In this document: positions 21,177 to 29,341 of the stretch, piece by piece
Numbering within the stretch: position 1 is the stretch's first letter
Layout of the letters: each line of letters starts with the position of its first letter
Assembly: GCA_947626755.1 (NCBI GenBank)
Contig: CANQTP010000017.1
Location: 1 to 44,908 of the forward strand
DNA: 44,908 nt
Reading direction: 5' to 3'
DNA from: an uncultured Clostridia bacterium
GTDB lineage: Bacteria > Bacillota > Clostridia > Oscillospirales > Ruminococcaceae
Program-made: the position numbers and the translations under genes
The notes under the pieces: model-generated
Database searches by the model: none
What the model was told of the DNA's origin: nothing
Seen by the model: the letters and a program-made list of their open reading frames with translations, nothing else

Positions 21177-23765
21177 TTAAATAATACAGTATATATATTT
21201 TGCGGTGAATCGTTTCCACGCGGAAAGAGAAGCGGAGTAACTCTTTGAAAGACTTCCTACGGCAAGTACCGCATTGTGCGCGTCCTCGGAAGTGAGCTGC
21301 CTTCCGCCGAATGAAGCCTTTAAAGCTGTTCCGATAACGGTTTCCGCAGTCCCGTCCGAAAGCAGGGGAGAGCCCTCCGAAAGTTTCCGCGCGTATTCCA
21401 TGCTTCCCATATCGCCCTGTTTGGGAAGTTTCAGCATACCTGCTATGCGCAGGAATTTTTTATATGCCGCCAGAACGGCAGTTTTCCCGCCGTGAGCGCA
21501 TTTTCTGCGGTAGAGGAGCAGACATATTCTACGCCTTATTATAAATGCCGCAGGAACTGCAAGTATTCCCAGCAGAATGAAGAATTCGTCCGTAAGATCG
21601 TAGAAAATATCAGATTTTCCTTTGCCCTTGATCCCGAAAATGCCAAAACCTACTGTCGGCGGGGAGTTTTCCTCTTCGGTCGGTGCGGAGATCTCACTTT
21701 CATCGCGGAAAGCCGTTGACTGCGGGGCGGTAGTTTCCGCAGGCTGCTGCGCGGAGCTTTCACGGGCTGTTACTGTGGTCTGTGCGATCTCGCTTTCTGC
21801 TTCGGTGTCGGAAACAACGGTGGTTTCTTCCGTCTCTGTTTCGGTCTCGGTCTCGCTTACGGTTTCGGGGGGAGTTGTCTCGGTGGGAACGGCAGTTCGG
21901 ACATTTCCGTAGCCTGAAGTGAATTCCATTGGATACCAGCCAAAGCCGTCAATATAGATCTCTGCCCATGAATGGGCGCGGGAGTCGGTTATGTCAATAG
22001 TGGCAGTTTCGCCTGTTTCAACGCCTGCGGGGAAGTCGGAGGACGGTTTTATGATATATCCTTCCACATATCTTGCGGGAATGCCCGCGTATCGGCACAT
22101 CATCACGGCTGTGCTTGCAAAATGCGAGCAGCTGCCTTTTTTGGTGTCGAGAAAATAGTCTATAAAATCCCGTCCCGCAGGGAGTTTTCCCGCTTTGAGA
22201 CTGTATTCGCAGTTGTTTCTCAGCCAGCTTTTGATGTAGTAGAGTTTGCGGCTGAAAACGGTCATTTCATCAAGAGTGCTTTTGCCCGTCATTGTTTCTT
22301 CGGAGGAAATATATCTTAAATATTCGTTTCCGAAAATGCTGTCAAGCCGTTCCGTTTCGCTTGGAAGTTCAAGGTAATTTTCATAGACGAAATTCCTGTA
22401 AGCGGCTTCATCGGCATTCATAGTTCCCGAAATATTCCACCTCATGCGGAATATCCTCTGATAGCCGTAATATTCCGACGGATCGTAAAACTGTCCGAAA
22501 TAGGAAGTTTCGCCGCCAGAAAATCCGCCGCCCGTTTCCGATGCGTAATGCGACACGCTTTCAGGGACAAGATCGTAGGGCATATAAAGATAATCCCGTC
22601 CCGCGGAGATATTTTTTACCGAAAAGCTGTATTTTGGTATGGAAACGCCTGCGTATTTCAGGCTGAACCCGTCAAAAAGCATGGTGGAAAGTCCGTCAAC
22701 GGAGAAATTTTCCGTAATGCTTTTAAGTTCGTTCTTTGCAGAGCCGGAAAGTTCCTTCCAGCTGTTTCCCGTGTAATCCGCGCCGACAAATCCGCGCAGA
22801 TAAACAGTCTCATCGGGTTTTGGCATAGTGATGCGCAGAACGGGTCTCCCGTCAAAATATATCTCGTCAAATTCGCCCAGTTTGCCGTGATTTATAGCGC
22901 CTGTGCGTCCCGTATCGCGGGTCACTATCGTAACTACGTTGTCAATGACATTCTGTATCCCGCCGCTTTCGATGTATCCTGTAACGCTGTTGTAAATATC
23001 ATTAAGTTTTTGCGGACGTTCGTAGTCTGAAACGCCTACCGCCGCAGAAATTACCGAAAAGCATATGAACGCAGCAGCCGCGGCGGCAAGTCCGCTGCAT
23101 GAAGCCGCATATTTATGTGTTGAAGCGCTTAGACTTTCAGCACAGCCGTTTTCCAGAGCAATAGAAGCCGCGCAGCCTGCCACAACTGCGGAAAATGCAG
23201 TATGATCGGGTTCAAGACCGAACATCATCAACGCTATCGGCAGGATAAGCGGAGGTATGCAAAGCCCGACCGCGTACCATTCCTTTGAAATGAAATAAAC
23301 AGCGGCAAGGCAGATAAAAGCTGTAAAGAAGCAGAGAAACACCGTTGTGAAATATCCTGCATTTTCGGTATCGGAAATAAAGATAAACGGTCCATTTCGG
23401 AATTCCTTTTTGATCCGAGCAAGATAAATGTTAAGGACGTTTGCAAGTCCCGCGCAGATGCTGTTTCTGAATATATAGGTAAGTATAATGAATATTGCCG
23501 ATGCGGAAATTGAAGCGATCCCGCGCAGCTGTTTTTTCATTCTTAAAGTAAACGTAAAGACGGTGCAGACTGCCGCCGCCGAAATTATGACGGGAAAAAT
23601 TTTTACAGGAAGATCAAAGCAGGAAAGGAATGAAAACACCGATCCAAGACAGGAAATAACGGCAAGCAGCAGCGCAGTGACCGCAGGAACAAGGCTTTTG
23701 CGGTGCTTTTTGGAAATATTAAGGCTTGCGGATATGGCAGCGGCAGGGCTTGCACTGTTTTTCAA
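21177..23765 (-). CDS. Transmembrane transglutaminase-like protein (TgpA type)
   Basis: 862-aa membrane protein. Several hydrophobic helices occupy the first ~250 residues. An extracellular region then holds the papain-like transglutaminase core with Cys546 in KGSCSHFAS, His598 in RAHSWAEIY and an acidic residue (Glu614) in GWYPMEFTSG where Asp is usual. A Thr/Glu/Ser-rich linker (SETETETEETT) follows, then one more helix and a cytoplasmic DUF4129-like tail (MEYARKLSEGS, LKASFGGRQLT). Start TTG 23765 has AAGGAAG 7 bases upstream. With the MoxR and DUF58 genes it forms a widespread trio of unclear role, probably processing or cross-linking surface proteins. Confidence 0.88.
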   Translation of the reverse strand: MKNSASPAAAISASLNISKKHRKSLVPAVTALLLAVISCLGSVFSFLSCFDLPVKIFPVIISAAAVCTVFTFTLRMKKQLRGIASISASAIFIILTYIFRNSICAGLANVLNIYLARIKKEFRNGPFIFISDTENAGYFTTVFLCFFTAFICLAAVYFISKEWYAVGLCIPPLILPIALMMFGLEPDHTAFSAVVAGCAASIALENGCAESLSASTHKYAASCSGLAAAAAAFICFSVISAAVGVSDYERPQKLNDIYNSVTGYIESGGIQNVIDNVVTIVTRDTGRTGAINHGKLGEFDEIYFDGRPVLRITMPKPDETVYLRGFVGADYTGNSWKELSGSAKNELKSITENFSVDGLSTMLFDGFSLKYAGVSIPKYSFSVKNISAGRDYLYMPYDLVPESVSHYASETGGGFSGGETSYFGQFYDPSEYYGYQRIFRMRWNISGTMNADEAAYRNFVYENYLELPSETERLDSIFGNEYLRYISSEETMTGKSTLDEMTVFSRKLYYIKSWLRNNCEYSLKAGKLPAGRDFIDYFLDTKKGSCSHFASTAVMMCRYAGIPARYVEGYIIKPSSDFPAGVETGETATIDITDSRAHSWAEIYIDGFGWYPMEFTSGYGNVRTAVPTETTPPETVSETETETETEETTVVSDTEAESEIAQTTVTARESSAQQPAETTAPQSTAFRDESEISAPTEEENSPPTVGFGIFGIKGKGKSDIFYDLTDEFFILLGILAVPAAFIIRRRICLLLYRRKCAHGGKTAVLAAYKKFLRIAGMLKLPKQGDMGSMEYARKLSEGSPLLSDGTAETVIGTALKASFGGRQLTSEDAHNAVLAVGSLSKSYSASLSAWKRFTAKYIYCII

Positions 23766-23792
23766 GAGATCACTTCCTTTTGCGGATCGAAG

Positions 23793-24992
23793 TTATTCGG
23801 AATAGGGTTTTCCCACATTGTGGAGTCTTCGGAAATTATCGTCAAGTTCCTCGGCGGAAGAATATATTATTTCTGCGGAGGAAGGCGCGGCGTCCTTGCG
23901 GTCGGAAGGCGAAGCGGCGCAGAATATGGTAAGTGCCGTTTCTCCGCAAAGCTGTGAAAGCTCGTCCGCAAATGCCTTGCTGTCGTCTGTGGAAACTGCC
24001 AGCACCCTCGAGCAGCCTTTTCTTATCATTTCGGAAATTTCTTGGGTCAGGATTTCATCGGTAATTCGCTTTCCGAAAGAAGCCTGTCCGCAGCAGATGT
24101 CGGAAAATGCGGTTGTCATGCTTTCGTTGTCATTTATCGGCAGCGAAAGCAGCGTTCCGTCGGCTGACGGGGCAGTCAGAGTGTGAGAAGCCTGTATTTT
24201 TACAAGAAACGCCGATATAGTGGCGGCAATGTCAAGAACAGCGTCTGTTTCCGAAGCTGTACGGCAGGAACCCGTATCGCAGAGTATAAGTATCCTGCTT
24301 GCGGTGGGCTTTGAAAGCTCCTTTACGATGAATTCTTCTCCGCGGCTGCTAAGTTTCCAGTGTATGCGGTTCACGCTGTCTCCGGGGCGGTAAGTTCTCA
24401 GTTCAAATATCTCCGAGGGATCGTCTCCCGCGGAAGTTTCGGAAAAAGTGCTGCTTTCCATGTCGGAGGAAAGATCCCTTTCGGTATCGGGGAAAAATTC
24501 GTATGTGTCGGGAAGAATGGTTATCCTGTCGTTCAGACCGATCTTTTTTGTAATGAATGTAAGCCCGATCATGTCGTTTACGATCGCATTTTTAAGGGAA
24601 ATATCCGCATATCCGCAGTGGAGCGGAGTAAATCCCACAGTTACCGTTTCTTTTGCACGCAGACTTATCGGAACATTGAGAAGATATTTCCCGTTATGCT
24701 GCTTGTCAGGCGGGGAATATACCACATATCTGAATTTCAGCATACATGAAGCGATGGGAAGGAAGGAGCGGTTCTCAAAAGTTATGCGGATCGTTTCCTG
24801 CCTGCCGCGGGCGGCGGCTTGTGAACTGCCTTCCGCACGGATAGTAAGGAAAGCAGATTGAACGGCAAGCACCGCAAAAAGCATTACGGGAAGAACGAGA
24901 AGAAATATCATCAGTATGAACGACAGATCCCCTTTATACAATATATGGAAAATACATATCAGCAAAGTAAGTATCGGGTAGGTGATACGCAA
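23793..24992 (-). CDS. DUF58 domain protein (MoxR partner)
   Basis: 399-aa protein with two N-terminal hydrophobic segments (ILTLLICIFHILY; FILMIFLLVLPVMLFAV). A beta-rich region follows, then the DUF58 core FELRTYRPGDSVNRIHWKLSSRGEEFIVKE, which adjoins a von Willebrand A-like fold (ILILCDTGSC). Such proteins accompany MoxR AAA ATPases, whose activity is thought to remodel or insert a metal in the vWA partner. TTG 24992 is the start, with AAAGGAGG 9 bases upstream. It follows moxR by 17 bases and precedes the transglutaminase gene by 27. Confidence 0.9.
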   Translation of the reverse strand: MRITYPILTLLICIFHILYKGDLSFILMIFLLVLPVMLFAVLAVQSAFLTIRAEGSSQAAARGRQETIRITFENRSFLPIASCMLKFRYVVYSPPDKQHNGKYLLNVPISLRAKETVTVGFTPLHCGYADISLKNAIVNDMIGLTFITKKIGLNDRITILPDTYEFFPDTERDLSSDMESSTFSETSAGDDPSEIFELRTYRPGDSVNRIHWKLSSRGEEFIVKELSKPTASRILILCDTGSCRTASETDAVLDIAATISAFLVKIQASHTLTAPSADGTLLSLPINDNESMTTAFSDICCGQASFGKRITDEILTQEISEMIRKGCSRVLAVSTDDSKAFADELSQLCGETALTIFCAASPSDRKDAAPSSAEIIYSSAEELDDNFRRLHNVGKPYSE

Positions 24993-25009
24993 TGCGTGCC
25001 GCCTCCTTT

Positions 25010-25966
25010 CTAAATTTTCGGAGCGGGAATGCGTGCGCTTATATCGTTCAGCACATCTCTTGCGGAAGTTCCTGCCGCTTTGGCTTTCGGGGTAAGGAGA
25101 ATACGGTGTTCCGCGGTATCGTTCAGGACAAATTTCACATCTTCGGGGATAACATATCCCCGTCCGCGGAGAAGCGCTGCCGCCTTGGACATTGCAGACA
25201 CCGCGATAGTTCCTCTGGGACTAAGTCCGAGCCGCACCTGAGAGTGGGAACGGGTAGCAGCGGCAATTGAAGCGATATACTTGTAGATCCTGTCGTCTGC
25301 GAAGATCTCTTCCGCTGCTTTCTGCATGGCGATAATATCTGCTGCCGATGCCACAGGGACGATCTTTTCCGTATTTTCGGAGCTTTCCTTCGATCTTAGT
25401 ATTGAAATTTCGCTTTCAAGGTCGGGATAGCCCATAGAGAGCCTTACAATGAATCTGTCAAGCTGGGATTCGGGGAGCATTTGCGTTCCCACCGAACCGA
25501 TAGGGTTCTGGGTCGCAATTACGATAAACGGTTTTGGCAGCGGGTGGGTAACGCCGTCCACGGTGACAGAGCCTTCTTCCATGGCTTCAAGGAGCGCACT
25601 CTGGGTCTTGCTGGAAGTGCGGTTTATCTCATCGGCAAGGAACAGGCTGCACAGAGCCGCGCCGGGTTTATAGTCAAAGCTGCCTGTCTGCCTGTTATAG
25701 ACGGTAAATCCCGTAACATCGGCGGGAAGAACGTCAGGGGTAAACTGCATACGCTTATAGTCAAGCGACATGGCTTTTGAAAATGCAACGGCAAGGGTGG
25801 TCTTTCCCACGCCGGGAATATCGTCAAGGAGAATATGTCCTTTTGCAATAATTGCCAGCAGGACTTTTATAATAATATCATTTTTTCCGATAACGGCTTT
25901 CTGCACCTCATCGATCACGGCTTTTGCCATCGGCATTATACTGTTTTTTATTGTCTGTTCGGTCAT
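25010..25966 (-). CDS. MoxR-family AAA+ ATPase
   Basis: 318-aa ATPase, probably a chaperone for the DUF58/transglutaminase partners. Walker A is DDIPGVGKTTLAVAFSK, Walker B SLFLADEINRTSSKTQSALLEAMEE; sensor 1 sits in PFIVIATQNPIGSVGTQMLPE, with the arginine-rich QLDRFIVRLSMGYP after it. The C-terminal lid has SPRGTIAVSAMSKAAALLRGR. ATG 25966 is chosen; GAAAGGAG is 14 bases upstream, a long spacing, and an upstream in-frame TTG at 25990 overlaps that site and is unlikely. First gene of a four-gene operon with its own promoter. Confidence 0.94.
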   Translation of the reverse strand: MTEQTIKNSIMPMAKAVIDEVQKAVIGKNDIIIKVLLAIIAKGHILLDDIPGVGKTTLAVAFSKAMSLDYKRMQFTPDVLPADVTGFTVYNRQTGSFDYKPGAALCSLFLADEINRTSSKTQSALLEAMEEGSVTVDGVTHPLPKPFIVIATQNPIGSVGTQMLPESQLDRFIVRLSMGYPDLESEISILRSKESSENTEKIVPVASAADIIAMQKAAEEIFADDRIYKYIASIAAATRSHSQVRLGLSPRGTIAVSAMSKAAALLRGRGYVIPEDVKFVLNDTAEHRILLTPKAKAAGTSARDVLNDISARIPAPKI

Positions 25967-26006
25967 GGAAAACTGTAAAGCTCCTTTCAATCATGGTTAT
26001 GGTAAT

Positions 26007-26035
26007 ATTATATCATACTTTTCTCCAAAATACAA
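26007..26035 (-). promoter_or_regulatory. Promoter of the MoxR operon
   Basis: Minus strand TTGTAT (26035-26030), a 17-base spacer, TATAAT (26012-26007), about 40 bases before the start codon. Confidence 0.78.
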
Positions 26036-26113
26036 ATTACAATTTGGTTAAAATTATCGTTTTTGGAAGGAAAAATTTGTAATTTGTAATTTGTTAAAAT
26101 TCCGAAATATTTC

Positions 26114-26142
26114 TTGCATTTTTTATTTACATATGTTATAAT
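26114..26142 (+). promoter_or_regulatory. Promoter of the hybrid sensor kinase gene
   Basis: TTGCAT (26114-26119), a 17-base spacer, TATAAT (26137-26142), 39 bases before the ATG. Confidence 0.8.
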
Positions 26143-26181
26143 AAGAGTGCGGTATTCTATGGTGAAAGGAAGCACAGTTTT

Positions 26182-28443
26182 ATGGGAAATGATATTTCCA
26201 ATGAAATGTTGTCGGGCGGAGCGGTAATGATGCCTGAAAGAACGTCGGGCAGCGACCGGGACGTTTTTGATCCGCTGACAGGTCTCTATAACAGAAAATA
26301 CGGCAGGATCGCTGCCGTAAGAATGGGTACGGACAACGGCGGACGTCTCGTTTTTTCCGCTGTTATCGGCATTATCAATTACGATGCCCTGCTCCATACT
26401 TACGGTCAGGCTTTCTGTGACGCAGTCATTGAAGAAGCTGCTGCCATAATCCGCAGAGCTTTTAATGACAGCTGTCTGGTCTACCGCAGCGCTGCGGACG
26501 AATTCGTTCTGGTAGTTCTTACCGACAGCCGCGAAAGCGTAGAGCCTGTTATAAAGAAGATAATTACAGAAATAGAAAATATTTACAGCGGCAGCGGTAT
26601 CATCATTGAATGTGCGGCAGGCGCAAATATCCGTACAGGTGACGATCACTTTGAGATCCTCAGCCGAAAAACTCACCTTGCCGCCGAGACCGCAAAGAGA
26701 TTCCGCAGCAAATATACAGGCTTTGTTTTCTATGACGATGCCGAAAATGACGGCTATATCGCTCACGGCAGCGGAACTGCTCACCGCGAAAACGAAATAA
26801 AGTTCAATAAGCACAGTTCTGCCGATGATTCCGAGATCGTTTCATTTGCTTTCAAGATCTTTGAGAAAACCGCCGATTTTGATGCTGCCGTAAACGCATT
26901 TATGGCAAAAGCAGGCAGAGTGCTGAATATGAAGCGCATACTCATTTTCGATATAAACCACAGCTATTATACCATCAACATCGCTTATCAGTGGTGTTCC
27001 GAGGAAATGGCTCCCATAGAAGCGAAAAAATTTTCGCTGGAAAAGACCAATTTTGAGATAATAGAAAGACGTATGATCATGAATGATTTCCTGCCTTCGG
27101 ACAGGGCTGCTTATGAGAAATATGCCGTCAGCGAAAAAGGCGTTGTAAACGGCGAGGGCGCGGCATATTCCTTCCCGATGTTCAGTGGAGAACATCTTAT
27201 AGGCTGTACGGTCTTTGAACTGAACGGCATGGCTGCGGACGAGGATCTGCTTAAATGCCTGAACAGACTGACGGGGATCGTTTCCGCGCATTACATCAGA
27301 TCAAAGACAAGCCGTGAAAGCAGGGCAAAGAGCGAGTTCCTTTCAAAAATGTCCCATGAAATACGCACACCCATGAATGTTATCATCGGAATGACAAATA
27401 TCGCTCTTTCAAATGAGGGACTTTCCGCAGAAACGGAGAATTGTCTCAGGAAGATAGACAAGGCGTCGCATTACCTTATGTCGCTTATAAATGACATTCT
27501 GGATATGTCCCGCATTGAAAGCGGCAAAATGACCGCCGAGGAAACATATATTGATCTGAACGACCTTCTTGACGGCATTGATACCATGATAAGAGTCCAG
27601 ACCGACATGAAAAATATTTTCCTGAAAGTGGAAAGAAATATTTCCCACCCATATCTTATGAGCGATCCGCTCAAGCTGAATCAGATACTGATAAACATTA
27701 TGGGAAATGCTGTAAAATTCACTTCGGAAGGCGGGATAACTCTTTCTGTCTCCGAAAATCAGGATCTTCACGGTGGAATTGCCGAGATCACATTTTCCGT
27801 TAAAGATACGGGCATCGGCATCGAAGAGGAAAGCATTGACAAGATATTCAACAGCTTTGAACAGGCAAATGAAAAGATCGCGGGAAAATACGGCGGTACA
27901 GGTCTGGGACTTTCCATCAGCAGCAGTCTTGTGGAACTCCTTGGCGGAAAACTTCGGGTAAAAAGCAAGCCGGGGGAAGGTACGGAGTTTTTCTTTACTG
28001 TTCCCATGAAGATAACCGTTCCTGCGGAGAATGTGAGCACAGCCGCCGCAGACACCGATCTTTCCTCAAAACGTCTGTTGGTCGCGGAGGACGATGAACT
28101 TAACCGTGAGATAATCAGCACTCTTCTCGGAAAGGAGAAGATCTCCGCAGAGCTTGCGGAAAACGGTCTTGAAGCTCTGGAGATGTTTGAGCGTTCCGAG
28201 CCGGGATATTATGACGCTATACTTATGGACATTCGTATGCCCGTTATGGACGGTCTTGAAGCTGCAAAAAAGATACGCGCGCTTTCCCGTCCCGATGCAA
28301 AGCTTACTCCGATCATTGCGATGACTGCAAATGCTTTTGACGAGGACGCACAGCGTTCCGCAGAATGCGGTATGAACGGACATCTTACCAAGCCTGTTGA
28401 TATGAAAAAAGTCATGGAAACACTTAAACGCGTGCTTTCATGA
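26182..28443 (+). CDS. Hybrid histidine kinase with degenerate GGDEF, GAF-like and receiver domains
   Basis: 753-aa protein with no membrane segment, so a cytosolic sensor. Residues ~28-175 are a GGDEF fold (DPLTGLYNRKYG), but the signature reads SAADEF (AADEF 104-108), so it is probably not a cyclase and may bind nucleotide. Residues ~225-380 look like a GAF domain. The kinase follows: phospho-acceptor His392 in KMSHEIRTPMN, N-box NQILINIMGNAVKF, DTGIGIEEE and GTGLGLSIS. The C-terminal receiver has acidic EDDE, Asp683 in LMDIRMPVMDG and Lys in LTKPVD. No output domain or neighbouring phosphotransfer partner is seen. The ribosome site is GAAAGGAAG. Confidence 0.92.
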   Translation: MGNDISNEMLSGGAVMMPERTSGSDRDVFDPLTGLYNRKYGRIAAVRMGTDNGGRLVFSAVIGIINYDALLHTYGQAFCDAVIEEAAAIIRRAFNDSCLVYRSAADEFVLVVLTDSRESVEPVIKKIITEIENIYSGSGIIIECAAGANIRTGDDHFEILSRKTHLAAETAKRFRSKYTGFVFYDDAENDGYIAHGSGTAHRENEIKFNKHSSADDSEIVSFAFKIFEKTADFDAAVNAFMAKAGRVLNMKRILIFDINHSYYTINIAYQWCSEEMAPIEAKKFSLEKTNFEIIERRMIMNDFLPSDRAAYEKYAVSEKGVVNGEGAAYSFPMFSGEHLIGCTVFELNGMAADEDLLKCLNRLTGIVSAHYIRSKTSRESRAKSEFLSKMSHEIRTPMNVIIGMTNIALSNEGLSAETENCLRKIDKASHYLMSLINDILDMSRIESGKMTAEETYIDLNDLLDGIDTMIRVQTDMKNIFLKVERNISHPYLMSDPLKLNQILINIMGNAVKFTSEGGITLSVSENQDLHGGIAEITFSVKDTGIGIEEESIDKIFNSFEQANEKIAGKYGGTGLGLSISSSLVELLGGKLRVKSKPGEGTEFFFTVPMKITVPAENVSTAAADTDLSSKRLLVAEDDELNREIISTLLGKEKISAELAENGLEALEMFERSEPGYYDAILMDIRMPVMDGLEAAKKIRALSRPDAKLTPIIAMTANAFDEDAQRSAECGMNGHLTKPVDMKKVMETLKRVLS

Positions 28444-28465
28444 CATTAAAAGGAAGTTTTTCAAT

Positions 28466-29335
28466 ATGAGATCCGGAATGAGCCGTAAAAAAGCGGCAGT
28501 TCTGCTTATGCTGCTTTCCGCTCTGAGCTTTACGGGAATGAACGCCTGCGTTCGCATGGCAGGTGACCTTCCCACAGTTCAGAAAGCGTTTTTCAGAAAT
28601 TTTGTGGCAGCGATATTTGCGGTGATAATGCTTGTCCGAAGCCGCACGCCTATAAGGATACAGCGGGGCTGTAAGATCCCGATGTTAATGCGTGCGGTCT
28701 GCGGAACGGTAGGCGTTCTCTGCAACTTTTACGCCGTTGACAAGCTTGACCTTGCGGACGCGTCAATGCTTAACAAACTGTCGCCGTTCTTTGCGGTGAT
28801 ATTTTCCATGATAATATTAAAAGAAAAGACTTCTCCTGCTCAGATCGCCGCAATAATCATGGCGTTTGTCGGAAGTCTTTTCGTGATCCGTCCCACGTTC
28901 TCAAATATGGAACTTGTCCCGTCGCTTATAGGTTTTACAGGCGGAGTGGGAGCGGGCGCGGCATATACGTTTGTAAGATATATGAAGCAGAAAGGGGAGA
29001 AAAGCGCTGTGATAGTGCTTTTCTTTTCAATGTTTTCCTGTCTGGTAACGCTGCCGTTCATGATCGCGGGATTCGTTCCCATGGACGGGGTGCAGTTCCT
29101 CATGCTTATGCTTGCGGGACTCTTTGCAGCGGGAGGACAGTTTGCCATAACAGGCGCATACGCTTTTGCTCCTGCAAAGGAAGTATCCGTTTACGACTAT
29201 TCACAGGTAATATTTTCCACAATAACGGGATACTTCTTATTCGAGCAGATCCCGTCGGTGTACAGCTTTATAGGATATTTTATAATAATTTCTGCGGCGG
29301 TGTGGAATTTTGTGCGAAACGGCAGGGAGACATGA
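28466..29335 (+). CDS. DMT-superfamily permease with two EamA domains
   Basis: 289-aa integral membrane protein with about ten hydrophobic helices in two repeats. Each repeat has the EamA pattern (LSALSFTGMNACVRMAGDLP; a late ADASMLNKLSPFFAVIFSMIILKE and DYSQVIFSTITGYFLFEQIPS). It is probably an exporter or importer of a small metabolite; the substrate is unknown. It starts 22 bases after the hybrid kinase with an AAAAGGAAG site, so both are likely one transcript. It ends 6 bases from the convergent GGDEF gene with no hairpin between. Confidence 0.9.
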   Translation: MRSGMSRKKAAVLLMLLSALSFTGMNACVRMAGDLPTVQKAFFRNFVAAIFAVIMLVRSRTPIRIQRGCKIPMLMRAVCGTVGVLCNFYAVDKLDLADASMLNKLSPFFAVIFSMIILKEKTSPAQIAAIIMAFVGSLFVIRPTFSNMELVPSLIGFTGGVGAGAAYTFVRYMKQKGEKSAVIVLFFSMFSCLVTLPFMIAGFVPMDGVQFLMLMLAGLFAAGGQFAITGAYAFAPAKEVSVYDYSQVIFSTITGYFLFEQIPSVYSFIGYFIIISAAVWNFVRNGRET

Positions 29336-29341
29336 TCCGCC

